Shown one piece after another: positions 1-8,969 of a stretch of DNA of 64,000 nt. The stretch's first letter is position 1, and each line of letters begins with the position of its first letter. Made by a program: the position numbers and the translations under genes. The notes under the pieces were generated by a model, which was not told where the DNA came from, made no database searches, and saw nothing but the letters and a program-made list of their open reading frames with translations. Source of the DNA: Rhizobiaceae bacterium (lineage in GTDB: Bacteria; Pseudomonadota; Alphaproteobacteria; Rhizobiales; Rhizobiaceae); the NCBI GenBank assembly GCA_017643025.1, contig JAEPOG010000003.1:124001-188000 (forward strand), read 5' to 3'.

Positions 1-281
1 AGGATCATCGATGCGAAATTGTGCCCGATGCGCGGCGCGAGTTCGTTCAGAACCGGCAGGACCTGCTCATAGGGCAGCGGCAGGGCAGCGTGCAGCGCCT
101 CCGCGCCCTGCCTCAGCCGCTGCATGATGGAGAGATCGTCGAGATCCTTGGTAGCCACCGCGAGGAAGCGCTTCCTGTCGAAGGCCGGCGACACCGCCTC
201 GGCCTCGCCGGCAATATTACGGAAGCGCTCGCGATTGAAGATTTCCTTCAGCGCCGGCGCGCTTGCCTGGTCTTCGGCCAT
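1..281 (-). CDS. DNA alkylation repair protein, N-terminal part (runs off left edge)
   Basis: Only the first 93 codons are present; the gene continues beyond the left edge. It starts ATG at 281 with AGGAG about 8 bases upstream. The visible protein begins MAEDQASAPALKEIFN and contains FDRKRFLAVATKDLDDLSIM and APRIGHNFASM. I recognise this pattern from rhizobial AlkD-like HEAT-repeat DNA alkylation repair proteins, which excise alkylated bases. The assignment rests on N-terminal resemblance only, because the catalytic region lies outside the window. Confidence 0.65.
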   Translation of the reverse strand, partial: MAEDQASAPALKEIFNRERFRNIAGEAEAVSPAFDRKRFLAVATKDLDDLSIMQRLRQGAEALHAALPLPYEQVLPVLNELAPRIGHNFASMI

Positions 282-349
282 GGCGAATCTCCTGTCCGGC
301 GGCACCTTACAACCATGCGCCGCCGGATATGTCAGGAGAGCAACGGCGC

Positions 350-817
350 TCAGCGCGCAGCCAAATATAGCTCAAGGCCGTCCAGCGTTTCGTTCCAGCC
401 CATGGCGTGGCCGTCCCGCGATGCGTCAGACAGGAAGAACGCCTGGTGGAAAGTAAGCTGCGTCTTGCCGCCACCGAGATCCTTGAGAGTGATGGTCACG
501 ACCGTCTCGTGCTCGGCATTGCCTGCTTCGTCCTGCCAGGCATGTGTGAAGACGATCCGTTCCGGCGGGGTAAGTTCCTTGTACACGCCGCCCACCCAAT
601 TGTCGGTGCCGTCAGGTGCCCGCAGGCACGATCGGTAGCGGCCGCCCTCCCGGATGTCGTTTTCGGCGTGAGGCACGGTGAAACCCTTCGGGAAGAACCA
701 GTGTTTCATGTGGTCCTCCTCGGTCCAGCAGGCATAGACCAACTCGCGCGGCGCTTCGAATGTCCGCTTGATCGTCAGTTCCGGCCTTGTCCCGGGCTTG
801 GTAGCGGAAGCATTCAT
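350..817 (-). CDS. SRPBCC/AHSA1-family protein paired with ArsR regulator
   Basis: A 155-residue protein of the START/SRPBCC hydrophobic-cavity fold (AHSA1-like). IKRTFEAPRELVYACWTEED opens it, the core contains GGRYRSCLRAPDG and VYKELTPPERIVFTHAW, and MGWNETLDGLELYL is the typical C-terminal helix. I start it at MNASATK rather than an earlier in-frame ATG because this ATG overlaps the stop of the upstream ArsR gene (TAATG), implying translational coupling. ArsR/SRPBCC pairs are common in proteobacteria. The ligand is unknown, and the protein is presumably made only when the repressor is relieved. Confidence 0.85.
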   Translation of the reverse strand: MNASATKPGTRPELTIKRTFEAPRELVYACWTEEDHMKHWFFPKGFTVPHAENDIREGGRYRSCLRAPDGTDNWVGGVYKELTPPERIVFTHAWQDEAGNAEHETVVTITLKDLGGGKTQLTFHQAFFLSDASRDGHAMGWNETLDGLELYLAAR

Positions 818-1152
818 TAAGCATCTCCCTTGGTCTGGATCGTCTTGAGGTAGGCGTCGAGATTGTCGAGCCGGTCGTCCCAGTAGCGCCGGTAGTCCTC
901 CAGCCATGCGGCGAGATCGCGCAGCGGATCGGGCCTGAGCTTGCGCGGCCGAAACTGCGCCATGCGGCCCTGTTCCACCAGCCCCGCGCGTTCCAGCACC
1001 TTCAGATGCTTGGACACTGCCGGGAAACTCATGTCGAAGGGTTCGGCCAGTTCAGATACGGTCGCCTCGCCGCTCGCCAGCCGGGCGACGATCGCCCGTC
1101 TCGTCGGATCGGCCAGAGCCGAAAGGGTGAGGCTCAGGGGATCGCTGCTCAT
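817..1152 (-). CDS. ArsR-family transcriptional regulator
   Basis: A 111-residue winged-helix repressor. LSALADPTRRAIVARLASGE and TVSELAEPFDMSFPAVSKHLKVLERAGLVEQ form the HTH and wing; the C-terminal WLEDYRRYWDDRLDNLDAYL segment is typical of ArsR members that precede SRPBCC genes. No cysteine metal site is visible, so metal sensing is unlikely. It is first in a two-gene operon, with its stop overlapping the next start by one base. It probably represses its own promoter through the dyad lying just upstream. Confidence 0.88.
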   Translation of the reverse strand: MSSDPLSLTLSALADPTRRAIVARLASGEATVSELAEPFDMSFPAVSKHLKVLERAGLVEQGRMAQFRPRKLRPDPLRDLAAWLEDYRRYWDDRLDNLDAYLKTIQTKGDA

Positions 1153-1156
1153 GGTA

Positions 1157-1180
1157 CTATACCGCTTGGTTAATTAACTA
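1157..1180. promoter_or_regulatory. Possible ArsR operator (palindrome)
   Basis: Just upstream of the ArsR start, bases 1169-1178 form the perfect 10-base palindrome GTTAATTAAC. On the minus strand an ACC-N4-GGT dyad abuts it. The AT-rich palindrome stands out in GC-rich DNA and lies where a self-repressing ArsR protein would bind. The role is inferred from position. Confidence 0.35.
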
Positions 1181-1294
1181 CTCGGTTCAATATAAAAGAT
1201 GCCAAGGCCCGTCAAGCGGTCCCGACGTGCAATTCCGTTGGATAGTCGCGCGGGCAAATTGACCCGCGTGCGCAGGCGGAGGAATCTCGGAACT

Positions 1295-1765
1295 ATGCGA
1301 GTCATCGATTCTGCCCCCGCGCTTGCGGTCGTCCGGCTTCCTCATGCCGAGGGGTTGGCCCTTCCGTCCTATGAATCGGCTGGCGCGGCGGGCATGGACT
1401 TGCGCGCTGCCGTGCCGGAAGACCGGCCGCAGATACTTGTCGCGGGAAAGCGTGCGCTCGTTCCGACGGGGCTCATCCTTGAAATCCCCGACGGTTTCGA
1501 GGGTCAGGTCCGCCCGCGTTCGGGTCTGGCACTCAAGCATGGCATCACCTGCCTAAACACGCCGGGCACCATCGACAGCGACTATCGCGGCGAGGCGAAG
1601 GTATTGCTCGTCAATCTCTCCGACGAGGATTTCGAGATCACCCGCGGCATGCGCATCGCCCAGCTCGTCATTGCGCCGGTCACGCGCGCCCGCATAGAGG
1701 AGAGGGTGACCGTCTCCGAGACGGCGCGCGGCGCCGGCGGCTTCGGCTCCACCGGCACCGGCTAG
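1295..1765 (+). CDS. dut: Deoxyuridine 5'-triphosphate nucleotidohydrolase
   Basis: dUTPase hydrolyses dUTP to dUMP and pyrophosphate, keeping uracil out of DNA and supplying dTMP synthesis. All five trimeric dUTPase motifs are present: AGMDLRA (about residues 32-38), [29 protein letters not shown] and the C-terminal [10 protein letters not shown] arm that closes over the active site. The 156-residue length is normal. I chose ATG 1295 ([10 protein letters not shown]) because GGAGGA lies upstream and the protein begins like other dUTPases; an in-frame ATG at 1199 would add 32 basic residues unlike the family. Confidence 0.95.
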   Translation: MRVIDSAPALAVVRLPHAEGLALPSYESAGAAGMDLRAAVPEDRPQILVAGKRALVPTGLILEIPDGFEGQVRPRSGLALKHGITCLNTPGTIDSDYRGEAKVLLVNLSDEDFEITRGMRIAQLVIAPVTRARIEERVTVSETARGAGGFGSTGTG

Positions 1766-1865
1766 GGTTTCTGGCAGGAACCTGCATCTGGACCATCGGG
1801 AATCCGTTGCGCGCCGCGCCTGCCGCACTATCTTCCGCCGTGAGCCAAGGTGAGGAGCTTTTCCG

Positions 1866-2672
1866 ATGGACAAGGGCAAGGCCTTTCGCGCGCTGCACGA
1901 GACGACCTTCATCATTCCGAACCCGTGGGACGTCGGCACGGCGAAGCTGCTGGCACATCTCGGCTTCAAAGCGCTCGCCACCACCTCTGCCGGCTTCGCG
2001 TTCTCGCACGGACTGCCGGATGGCGGCGTGCCATTCAATGTCGTGATCCAGCATTGCAAGGAGATCGTCGCCGCCACCGACCTGCCAGTCTCGGCCGACC
2101 TCGAACACGGCAAGGGCGACAGCGCCGACAGCGCGGCCGAGACCATATTCGCTGCCGAGAAGGCAGGCCTCGCCGGCTGCTCGATCGAGGACTCCACCGG
2201 CGACCCGAAGAACCCGGTCTATGATTTCAGCCTCGCGGTGGAGCGTGTCGCGGCCGCTGCCGAAGCCGCGCGGTCCTTCTCCCGCGATTTCGTTTTCACT
2301 GCGCGCGCCGAGAATTTCCTCGTCGGCCGGCCCGACCTCGACGACACGATCAGGCGCCTGCAGGCCTTCGAGAAAGCCGGCGCTGACGTTCTCTACGCCC
2401 CCGCGCTGCCTGATGTTGAAACCGTGCGCGCCGTCTGTTCGGCGGTGTCGAAGCCGGTCAACGTGCTCGTCCGGCCCGGCTTTGCCGTGGATGCGCTGCG
2501 AGACGCCGGCGCGAAGCGCCTGTCGCTCGGCTCGAAGCTCACAACCGCCGCGTTCGGAGCGGTCCGCAACGCGGCGCGTGAGATGCTGGACAAGGGCACG
2601 TTCGAGTTCAGCAAGGCGGAGATGCCGTTCATCGAGTTGCAGAAGCTCTTTGCCGGCGGCTCAAAGGCGTGA
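1866..2672 (+). CDS. Isocitrate lyase/phosphoenolpyruvate mutase family protein
   Basis: A 268-residue TIM-barrel protein of the ICL/PEP-mutase superfamily, whose members make or break C-C or C-P bonds next to a carboxylate. Seen: PNPWDVGTAKLL near residue 18, ATTSAGFAFSHGLPDG at 39-52, VSADLEHGKGD at 75-85, AGLAGCSIEDS, FTARAENFL and VLVRPGF. The family core usually reads ADxExGYG; here it is ADLEHGKGD, and the KKCGH signature of true isocitrate and methylisocitrate lyases is absent, so the reaction is unknown. Its stop overlaps the next gene's GTG by two bases, so the two are probably co-translated. Confidence 0.85.
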   Translation: MDKGKAFRALHETTFIIPNPWDVGTAKLLAHLGFKALATTSAGFAFSHGLPDGGVPFNVVIQHCKEIVAATDLPVSADLEHGKGDSADSAAETIFAAEKAGLAGCSIEDSTGDPKNPVYDFSLAVERVAAAAEAARSFSRDFVFTARAENFLVGRPDLDDTIRRLQAFEKAGADVLYAPALPDVETVRAVCSAVSKPVNVLVRPGFAVDALRDAGAKRLSLGSKLTTAAFGAVRNAAREMLDKGTFEFSKAEMPFIELQKLFAGGSKA

Positions 2673-3673
2673 TCGACAACATAGCGGTTGTCGACATGCA
2701 CACCGGCGGCGAGCCGGTGCGTATCGTCACGTCGGGCTATCCGGCAATGCCGCCCGGCGGCATCCTCGAAAAGCGCGCCTATGTGCGCGACAATCTCGAT
2801 CACCTGCGCCGGCTCTTGATGTTCGAGCCGCGCGGCCACGCCGACATGTATGGCGCACTGCTGGTGGAACCGCATCTCCCCGAAGCCGATCTCGCCGTGC
2901 TCTTCATGCACAATGAGGGCTATTCGACCATGTGCGGCCATGCCGTCGTCGCGCTCGGCCGTTACGCCGTCGATCAGGGCTTGGTGCCGGCGCGGGAACC
3001 CGTGACGACCGTCAACATCGAATGCCCCTGCGGGCTGGTCCGAGCAGACGTCGAGGTGACAAACGGCAAGACCGGCGCCGTCTCCTTCGAGAGCGTCCCG
3101 GCATTCCTCCACACACGCGATGCTTCGTTCGACCTGCCCGGCTTCGGCACAGTGTCTTTCGATATCGCCTACGGCGGCGCGTTCTACGCGTTGGCGAATG
3201 CCGTGCAGCTCGGGCTCGAATTCGGCCGCTCGCGCACCCGCGATTTTCAGGACGCCGCGACGGCATTGACCGAAGCGGTCAAGGCGGCCATCCCCCTCGA
3301 CCATCCGGACGATCCCGACCTTGCTTTCCTCTACGGCTCGATCCTGACCGACGGCCATGACGGTTCCGGTGGCGTGGCCACGAGGAATGTCTGCGTCTTC
3401 GCCGATGCCCAGATCGACCGTTCGCCGACCGGCTCCGGCGTCACGGCGCGCCTGGCGGCGATGCACGCCCGGGGCGCGGTCGGCATGGGCGAGGAGCGTC
3501 TGTTCGAGAGCATCGCCGGCTCGCGCTTCACAGGTTCGGTAGCAAGCGAAACGAGGGCCGGTGGCTATGACGCCGTCACGGTCCGGGTTTCCGGACGCGC
3601 GCACTACACCGGCAAGGCCGAATTCATGCTGGAGGACGGGGACGATCTCGGCCGCGGCTTTCTGCTGCGCTGA
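2669..3673 (+). CDS. Proline racemase-fold enzyme, probable trans-3-hydroxy-L-proline dehydratase
   Basis: A 334-residue protein with the two-lobed proline racemase fold. The first catalytic motif is STMCGHA (Cys89, His91); the second is DRSPTGSGV, with Thr254 where racemases and 4-hydroxyproline epimerases have Cys. A Cys/Thr pair is the published hallmark of trans-3-hydroxy-L-proline dehydratase (as in human L3HYPDH), which dehydrates the substrate to pyrroline-2-carboxylate. The residues are seen; the activity is inferred. The start is GTG 2669, inside the upstream stop (GTGA). The usual partner, a pyrroline-2-carboxylate reductase, is not adjacent. Confidence 0.82.
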   Translation: MIDNIAVVDMHTGGEPVRIVTSGYPAMPPGGILEKRAYVRDNLDHLRRLLMFEPRGHADMYGALLVEPHLPEADLAVLFMHNEGYSTMCGHAVVALGRYAVDQGLVPAREPVTTVNIECPCGLVRADVEVTNGKTGAVSFESVPAFLHTRDASFDLPGFGTVSFDIAYGGAFYALANAVQLGLEFGRSRTRDFQDAATALTEAVKAAIPLDHPDDPDLAFLYGSILTDGHDGSGGVATRNVCVFADAQIDRSPTGSGVTARLAAMHARGAVGMGEERLFESIAGSRFTGSVASETRAGGYDAVTVRVSGRAHYTGKAEFMLEDGDDLGRGFLLR

Positions 3674-3713
3674 ATCGTGGTAGAACGCCGGCAGTCCAGC
3701 GAGAGGAGCGTCG

Positions 3714-4691
3714 ATGACTTTCGGCACAACCAAGAAACCCGGCCGTGGCCGCATCTACGGCTCGATCACCGAGACGATCGGTGACACCCCCCTGGTGCGC
3801 ATCGACAAATTCGCTGCCGAGAAACGCGTCGGCGCGCGCCTTGCCGCGAAGCTCGAATTCTTCAACCCGATCGCCAGCGTCAAGGATCGCATCGGCGTTG
3901 CCATGATCGAGGCGCTTGAGGCCGACGGCCGCATTGCGCCGGGCCGCACCGTCCTCATCGAGCCGACCTCGGGCAATACCGGCATTGCACTCGCCTTCGC
4001 TGCCGCCGCCAAGGGCTACCGTCTCATCCTGACGATGCCGGAAACCATGTCGCAGGAACGGCGCAAGATGCTGGCGCTGCTCGGCGCCGAACTGGAACTA
4101 ACCGAAGGCGCCAAGGGCATGAAGGGCGCCATTGCCCGCGCCGAGGAGCTGAAGGCGGCGATACCGGATTCCGTCATCCCGCAGCAGTTCGAGAACCCCG
4201 CCAATCCCGAAATCCACCGCCGCACGACGGCCGAGGAAATCTGGAACGATACCGACGGCGCGGTCGACATCGTCGTGTCGGGCATCGGCACCGGCGGCAC
4301 AATTACAGGTGTGGGCCAGGTGCTGAAAAAGCGCAAGCCGGGGCTGAAGATGGTCGCCGTCGAGCCGAAGGACTCGCCGGTGCTGTCAGGCGGAGACCCC
4401 GGCCCGCACAAGATTCAGGGCATCGGCGCTGGTTTCGTCCCGCCTATCCTCGACACCGCCATCTATGACGAGGTCGTCACTGTTTCCAATGAGGACGCGG
4501 TGGCGAATGCCCGGCTGCTTGCCAAGGTCGAGGGCATTCCGGTCGGCATATCCTCGGGCGCCGCGCTGCATGCGGCGGTCGAGATCGGCCGCCGCCCGGA
4601 AAATGACGGCAAGCTGGTCATTGTCGTTATCCCCTCCTTTGCCGAGCGCTACCTTTCGACGGTGCTGTTCGACGGGCTTGCCGGCGCGTGA
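3714..4691 (+). CDS. cysK: Cysteine synthase A (O-acetylserine sulfhydrylase)
   Basis: A PLP enzyme that forms L-cysteine from O-acetylserine and sulfide. The 325-residue protein has GDTPLVRI near residue 23, the PLP lysine in ASVKDR (Lys57), the phosphate/substrate loop PTSGNTG (84-90), the glycine-rich [10 protein letters not shown] loop and GISSGAA near the C-terminus. GAGAGGAG lies 5-12 bases before ATG 3714. Its stop is overlapped by the MOSC gene start, so the two are probably one operon. The nearby proline-racemase gene is 40 bases upstream and may share the transcript. Confidence 0.95.
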   Translation: MTFGTTKKPGRGRIYGSITETIGDTPLVRIDKFAAEKRVGARLAAKLEFFNPIASVKDRIGVAMIEALEADGRIAPGRTVLIEPTSGNTGIALAFAAAAKGYRLILTMPETMSQERRKMLALLGAELELTEGAKGMKGAIARAEELKAAIPDSVIPQQFENPANPEIHRRTTAEEIWNDTDGAVDIVVSGIGTGGTITGVGQVLKKRKPGLKMVAVEPKDSPVLSGGDPGPHKIQGIGAGFVPPILDTAIYDEVVTVSNEDAVANARLLAKVEGIPVGISSGAALHAAVEIGRRPENDGKLVIVVIPSFAERYLSTVLFDGLAGA

Positions 4692-5344
4692 CGGCTGCAA
4701 GGCAGGTCACGGTCGAGGCGGTCTGCACGGGCAGGGCCGCGCCCATCGAAACCAAGTCGGGACGCTCGGGCATCGACAAGCGAGCGCGAGACGGGCGGGT
4801 CGCCGTCCACCGGCTCGGCCTTGAGGGCGACGAGATCGTCGACACGGACAATCATGGCGGCGTCGACCAGGCCGTCTACTGTTATTGCCGGTCCGACTAT
4901 GAATGGTGGGAAGCCGAGCTTGGCGGCGCGTTGCCCGCCGGCCGCTTCGGCGAAAACCTGACTTTGGCAGGTCTCGCCAACGCTGACGTCGCCGTCGGCG
5001 ATCGCTTTGGCTGCCGCGGCCTCGAACTCGAGGTCACCTCGCCGCGTATTCCTTGCGCTACCTTCGCCGCGCACATGGCAGACAGCCAGTTCGTCTCGCG
5101 TTTCTTCCGCGCCAACCGCACCGGGTTCTACTGCCGTGTGATCGGCGAAGGAGCGATTGCAGCGGGCGACCGGTTCGACTTTGTGCCCTTCGACGGGCCG
5201 CGTGTACCGGTCGCAGAACTGGTCGAGCGCCATGGCTACCGCAAGCTCGATGCCGCCACCGTCGCGCGCTTCCGCGCCGCTCCCATTCATGTCGGATTGG
5301 CTGCCCTTCTTGCTGAGCGCTACCCGACCGGTGACCTAGCGTAA
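4688..5344 (+). CDS. MOSC domain-containing protein (YiiM-like)
   Basis: A 218-residue MOSC (molybdenum cofactor sulfurase C-terminal) protein. Seen: [41 protein letters not shown] and [10 protein letters not shown] with the conserved Cys123. The length and the C-terminal helical part resemble E. coli YiiM, a molybdoenzyme that reduces 6-N-hydroxylaminopurine. It starts GTG at 4688 within the cysK stop (GTGA). Pairing with cysK is suggestive because the family handles sulfur and molybdenum cofactor, but a direct link is inference. Confidence 0.85.
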   Translation: MTAARQVTVEAVCTGRAAPIETKSGRSGIDKRARDGRVAVHRLGLEGDEIVDTDNHGGVDQAVYCYCRSDYEWWEAELGGALPAGRFGENLTLAGLANADVAVGDRFGCRGLELEVTSPRIPCATFAAHMADSQFVSRFFRANRTGFYCRVIGEGAIAAGDRFDFVPFDGPRVPVAELVERHGYRKLDAATVARFRAAPIHVGLAALLAERYPTGDLA

Positions 5345-5463
5345 GACCCGGCAGCGTCTGTCTTTTTTCGATTGGCATTTCCCCAGTGTCGTCTAAAGTT
5401 TGCACCCTGACCCCTCGGGCGTCCGCCCGATGGCGCACACAAAAAAACTGGGAGAGAACACGA

Positions 5464-6420
5464 ATGTCCGTTGCGAGCAGAACCTTCATCGCGGCTGCGG
5501 CGCTTGCCGTTTCGCTGGGCACCACGACCATCGGCGCCAAGGCGCAGGAATTCATCAACGTGCTCACTGGCGGCACCTCCGGTGTCTATTACCCGCTGGG
5601 CGTCGCGCTTGCTGACATCTATGGCAAGAACATCGACGGCGTGCAGACGCAGGTGCAGTCCACCAAGGCCTCGGTCGAGAACCTCAACCTGCTGCAGCAG
5701 GGCAGGGGCGAGATCGCCTTCGCTCTGGGTGACTCGGTCAAGTCGGCCTGGGAAGGCGACGCGGAAGCCGGCTTCCAGCAGCAGCTCGACAAGCTGCGCG
5801 GCATCGCTGCCATCTACCCGAACTACATCCAGATCGTCGCCAGCCAGGAATCCGGGATTACCGATTTCGAAGGTCTGAAGGGCAAGAGCCTTTCGGTCGG
5901 CGCTCCGGCTTCGGGCACCGAGCTCAATGCACGTCGCATCTTCGGCGCTCTCGGCATGAGCTATGACGACCTCGGCAAGACCGAATACCTGCCCTTCGGC
6001 GAGTCGGTCGAGCTGATCAAGAACCGCCAGCTCGATGCCACCTTGCAGTCGGCCGGCCTCGGCGTCGCTTCGATCAAGGACCTCGCCGTCTCGCTGCCGA
6101 TCACCATGGTCGCGGTTCCCGCATCGGTCGCCGAGACCCTCGGCGCGCCGTTCCTTGCCGCCACCATTCCCGCTGGCACCTATGAGGGCCAGGGCGAAGA
6201 CGTGCCGACGCTCGCCATCACCAACATCCTCGTCACGCACTCCGACGTGTCGGACGAGGTCGCCTATGAGATGACCAAGCAGCTCTTCGAGAACCTCGAC
6301 GACATGGTCGCCGCTCACGCAGCCGCCAAAGCCATCTCGCTGGAGAAGGGCCCTCAGGGCGTGCCGGTGCCGCTGCATCCGGGCGCCGAGCGCTACTACA
6401 AGGAAAAGGGCCTGATGTAA
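5464..6420 (+). CDS. TAXI-family TRAP transporter solute-binding receptor
   Basis: Periplasmic receptor of a TRAP transporter of the TAXI subclass. A signal peptide covers residues 1 to about 28 (hydrophobic FIAAAALAVSL, cleavage near AKA-QE). The mature protein opens EFINVLTGGTSGVYYPLG, the family signature, and contains QSTKASVENLNLLQQGRGEIA and SVGAPASGTELNARRIF. The ATG at 5464 follows GGGAGAG; earlier in-frame codons lack a ribosome site and would spoil the signal peptide. The fused membrane subunit follows after a hairpin. The substrate cannot be read from the sequence; dicarboxylates or glutamate are common in the family. Confidence 0.93.
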   Translation: MSVASRTFIAAAALAVSLGTTTIGAKAQEFINVLTGGTSGVYYPLGVALADIYGKNIDGVQTQVQSTKASVENLNLLQQGRGEIAFALGDSVKSAWEGDAEAGFQQQLDKLRGIAAIYPNYIQIVASQESGITDFEGLKGKSLSVGAPASGTELNARRIFGALGMSYDDLGKTEYLPFGESVELIKNRQLDATLQSAGLGVASIKDLAVSLPITMVAVPASVAETLGAPFLAATIPAGTYEGQGEDVPTLAITNILVTHSDVSDEVAYEMTKQLFENLDDMVAAHAAAKAISLEKGPQGVPVPLHPGAERYYKEKGLM

Positions 6421-6427
6421 GGCTCGG

Positions 6428-6462
6428 ACGGGGTCGGCATTTGCCGGCCCCGTTCTTCTTTC
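6428..6462 (+). terminator. Intrinsic terminator/attenuator between receptor and permease genes
   Basis: An 11-base-pair stem (6428-6438 with 6443-6453, one G-T pair), ATTT loop, then TCTTCTTT. It sits between the receptor gene and its permease. Partial termination here would give more receptor than membrane subunit, as is often needed in binding-protein-dependent transporters. Confidence 0.7.
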
Positions 6463-6492
6463 CGGTTTCTCTTTTCGAATGTAGATTGAGCG

Positions 6493-8601
6493 ATGGCTGA
6501 CACCGCCAGAGATGCGGATGCCGCCGCTGCGGCAATCCACGACCCGACGCATGGCAGCTTTCCGCTGACCCGCGAAGGCAAGGTCCTGTTCTGGATCGCC
6601 GTCGCCTTCTCGCTCTACCAGATCGGCACGGCGATGCATGTCATCAACCTGCCGAGCCAGGTTGTACGCGCCTTCCATGTCGGCTTCCTGATGCTGTTGG
6701 CCTTCCCGCTGGTGGCAGCCATGCGCGGCAAGCCCATGCCTTGGCGCGTCGTCGCCTGGGCGCTGGCGCTGGCCGGGGTGTCGGTCGCATTCTACCAGTA
6801 TGTCGAATACCAGCCGCTGATCCTGCGCGCCGGTTTCCCGACCAATCTCGACATCGCATTCGGTGTCGTCGCGCTGTTCACTGTCTTTGCCGCCGCATGG
6901 ATCATCATGGGGCCGGCGCTGCCGATCATCTCCGGCCTGTTCCTCGGCTACTGCCTTTTTGGCGAATATCTGCCGCGGCCGTTCAACCACCGCGGCTACG
7001 CTTTCGAGCAGGTCATAGACCACATGGCCTACGGCACGGAGGGCATCTACGGCATCCCGACCTATGTGTCGGCGACCTACATCTTTCTGTTTATCCTGTT
7101 CGGCGCCTTCCTGGAGCGGGCCGGCATGATCAAGCTCTTCACAGACGTCTCGCTCGGCTTGGTCGGCCACGCGCGCGGCGGACCGGCCAAGGTTTCGGTC
7201 ATTTCGTCGGGTCTGATGGGCACGATCTCAGGTTCCGGCGTCGCCAATGTCGTCACGACCGGCCAGTTCACGATCCCGCTGATGAAGCGTTTCGGCTACC
7301 GGTCGGCCTTTGCCGGCGGGGTGGAATCCACCGCTTCCATGGGCGGTCAGATCATGCCGCCGGTCATGGGCGCCGTCGCCTTCATCATGGCCGAGACGCT
7401 GGGCATCGAATATTACGAGGTGGTCAAGGCGGCGGTCATTCCGGCCGTGCTCTATTTCGCTTCCGCTTTCTGGATGGTGCATCTGGAGGCCGGCAAACGC
7501 GGCCTCGTCGGTCTGCCTCGCGCCGAACTGCCATCGGCGCTGAACGCCGTGCGCAATGGCTGGTATCTGGTGCTGCCGCTGGCCGCACTCGTCTATTTGC
7601 TTTTCTCCGGCTACACGCCGCTCTTCGCCGGCACTATCGGCTTGTCCTTCACCGTGCTCCTGATCCTCGGCGGCTCGATTGCTCTTGGCCTGCCCTCGCA
7701 GGTTCTGCGCTTCGTCTTCTGGATTGGCCTCGGCCTCGTCGCCGCGTCCTTCTTCCGTTATGGCATCAACGTCGTGCTGGTGCTCGCGGCGGTGCTGATT
7801 GCCATCAACATCTTCGTCGATGGCGGCCGCCAAACGCTTGCCGTCTGCCGGGATTCGCTTGCCGAGGGCGCCAAGACCGCGCTTCCCGTCGGCGTTGCCT
7901 GCGCCGTTGTCGGCATCATCATAGGCACCATGACGCTGACGGGACTGGCCAACACCTTCGGCCAGTATATCGTCTCGGTCGGCGAGAACTCACTTTTCCT
8001 CTCGCTCGTGCTCACCATGATCACCTGCCTGATCCTCGGCATGGGCATTCCGACCATCCCCAACTACATCATCACCTCGACCATTGCCGGCCCGGCGCTG
8101 CTCGACCTCGGCGTGCCGCTGCTGGTCAGCCATATGTTCGTCTTCTATTTCGGCATCCTTGCCGACTTGACGCCGCCGGTGGCGCTGGCTTGCTTTGCCG
8201 CAGCACCCATTGCGCGCGAAAGCGGGCTGAAGATTTCCTTCGAGGCGATCAAGATCGCCGCTGCCGGCTTCGTCATCCCATTCATGGCGGTCTACACGCC
8301 GGCCCTGATGCTGCAGGATGGTGGCCCGCTTGCACAGGCGGTCGGCTACTGGCCGGCGGTCGCCTACATCGTCTTCAAGGCGGCGCTCTCCATCGGCCTG
8401 TGGGGTGTGGCGGTCATCGGCTATCTGCGCGGAAGCCTGGCAATGTGGGAGCGACTGGTCGCGGCCGCTGCTGCCTTCACTCTGATCGCCGCCATTCCCG
8501 TCACTGACCAGATTGGCTTCGCGCTGGCGGCAATCGTCCTCGGCTATCACTGGTGGCGCACGCGCCAGCAGGTCGAGCCCGCCGGGCAGGCCGGCGAGTA
8601 G
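6493..8601 (+). CDS. TRAP transporter fused 4TM/12TM membrane subunit (TAXI type)
   Basis: A 702-residue inner-membrane protein fusing the small (DctQ-like) and large (DctM-like) TRAP permease subunits. After about 25 soluble residues it is almost wholly hydrophobic. Landmarks of the large subunit: AGMIKLFTDVSLGLVG, GLMGTISGSGVANVVTTG, SMGGQIMPPVMGAVAFIMA, ILGMGIPTIPNYIITST and ADLTPPVALACFAAAPIA. The protein would couple Na+ influx to uptake of the ligand bound by the upstream receptor. It is separated from the receptor by a terminator-like hairpin and lies two bases before the DUF1850 gene. Confidence 0.94.
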   Translation: MADTARDADAAAAAIHDPTHGSFPLTREGKVLFWIAVAFSLYQIGTAMHVINLPSQVVRAFHVGFLMLLAFPLVAAMRGKPMPWRVVAWALALAGVSVAFYQYVEYQPLILRAGFPTNLDIAFGVVALFTVFAAAWIIMGPALPIISGLFLGYCLFGEYLPRPFNHRGYAFEQVIDHMAYGTEGIYGIPTYVSATYIFLFILFGAFLERAGMIKLFTDVSLGLVGHARGGPAKVSVISSGLMGTISGSGVANVVTTGQFTIPLMKRFGYRSAFAGGVESTASMGGQIMPPVMGAVAFIMAETLGIEYYEVVKAAVIPAVLYFASAFWMVHLEAGKRGLVGLPRAELPSALNAVRNGWYLVLPLAALVYLLFSGYTPLFAGTIGLSFTVLLILGGSIALGLPSQVLRFVFWIGLGLVAASFFRYGINVVLVLAAVLIAINIFVDGGRQTLAVCRDSLAEGAKTALPVGVACAVVGIIIGTMTLTGLANTFGQYIVSVGENSLFLSLVLTMITCLILGMGIPTIPNYIITSTIAGPALLDLGVPLLVSHMFVFYFGILADLTPPVALACFAAAPIARESGLKISFEAIKIAAAGFVIPFMAVYTPALMLQDGGPLAQAVGYWPAVAYIVFKAALSIGLWGVAVIGYLRGSLAMWERLVAAAAAFTLIAAIPVTDQIGFALAAIVLGYHWWRTRQQVEPAGQAGE

Positions 8602-8603
8602 CG

Positions 8604-8969
8604 ATGCCCCTCTGCATTCTCGCAGGCGGCAAGACGATGACGCTTGCGGCGGCAGCCTTCACGTTGTCCTGGACGCACTCAGTCGAGAAGACCGAATGGC
8701 GCGAAAGCTGGGTCGTCAAAGACGGAAAGCTGCTTGTTGTCGAGTCCAGCGTGCGCGGCTCGGGCGCCGGCATGGAGCCGCCCGAGGGATCGACGTTCGA
8801 GGACGGCTGGTGGGTCTATCGGCCCGACCTGCCGCCGCAGCAGAAGCTGCTGCTGGCAAGCTCCGGCGCGACCGCGGGCGGCTGGCAGCTGTGCGCGGCT
8901 GGCGATTGCGTGGAGCTTGGTAGAGAGGCGGCGTCCGGCCCGATCGATATCCGGGCCTGCGAGGATTAG
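8604..8969 (+). CDS. DUF1850 protein associated with TAXI-TRAP transporter
   Basis: A 121-residue protein, ATG 8604, two bases after the permease stop. Core motifs FTLSWTHSVEKTEWRESWVV, SSVRGSGAGMEPPEG and the C-terminal pair CAAGDC match the DUF1850 family, small proteins of unknown role that regularly accompany TAXI-TRAP permeases. The N-terminus (MPLCILAGGKTMTLAAAAF) is only mildly hydrophobic. Its place at the end of the operon suggests an accessory part in transporter assembly or regulation; this is inference from context. Confidence 0.85.
   Translation: MPLCILAGGKTMTLAAAAFTLSWTHSVEKTEWRESWVVKDGKLLVVESSVRGSGAGMEPPEGSTFEDGWWVYRPDLPPQQKLLLASSGATAGGWQLCAAGDCVELGREAASGPIDIRACED

Noticed and set aside
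5320..7170. A 616-codon minus-strand frame opposite the TAXI receptor and permease
   Set aside because: Antisense shadow. The plus strand carries a signal peptide, TAXI motifs and TRAP permease motifs.
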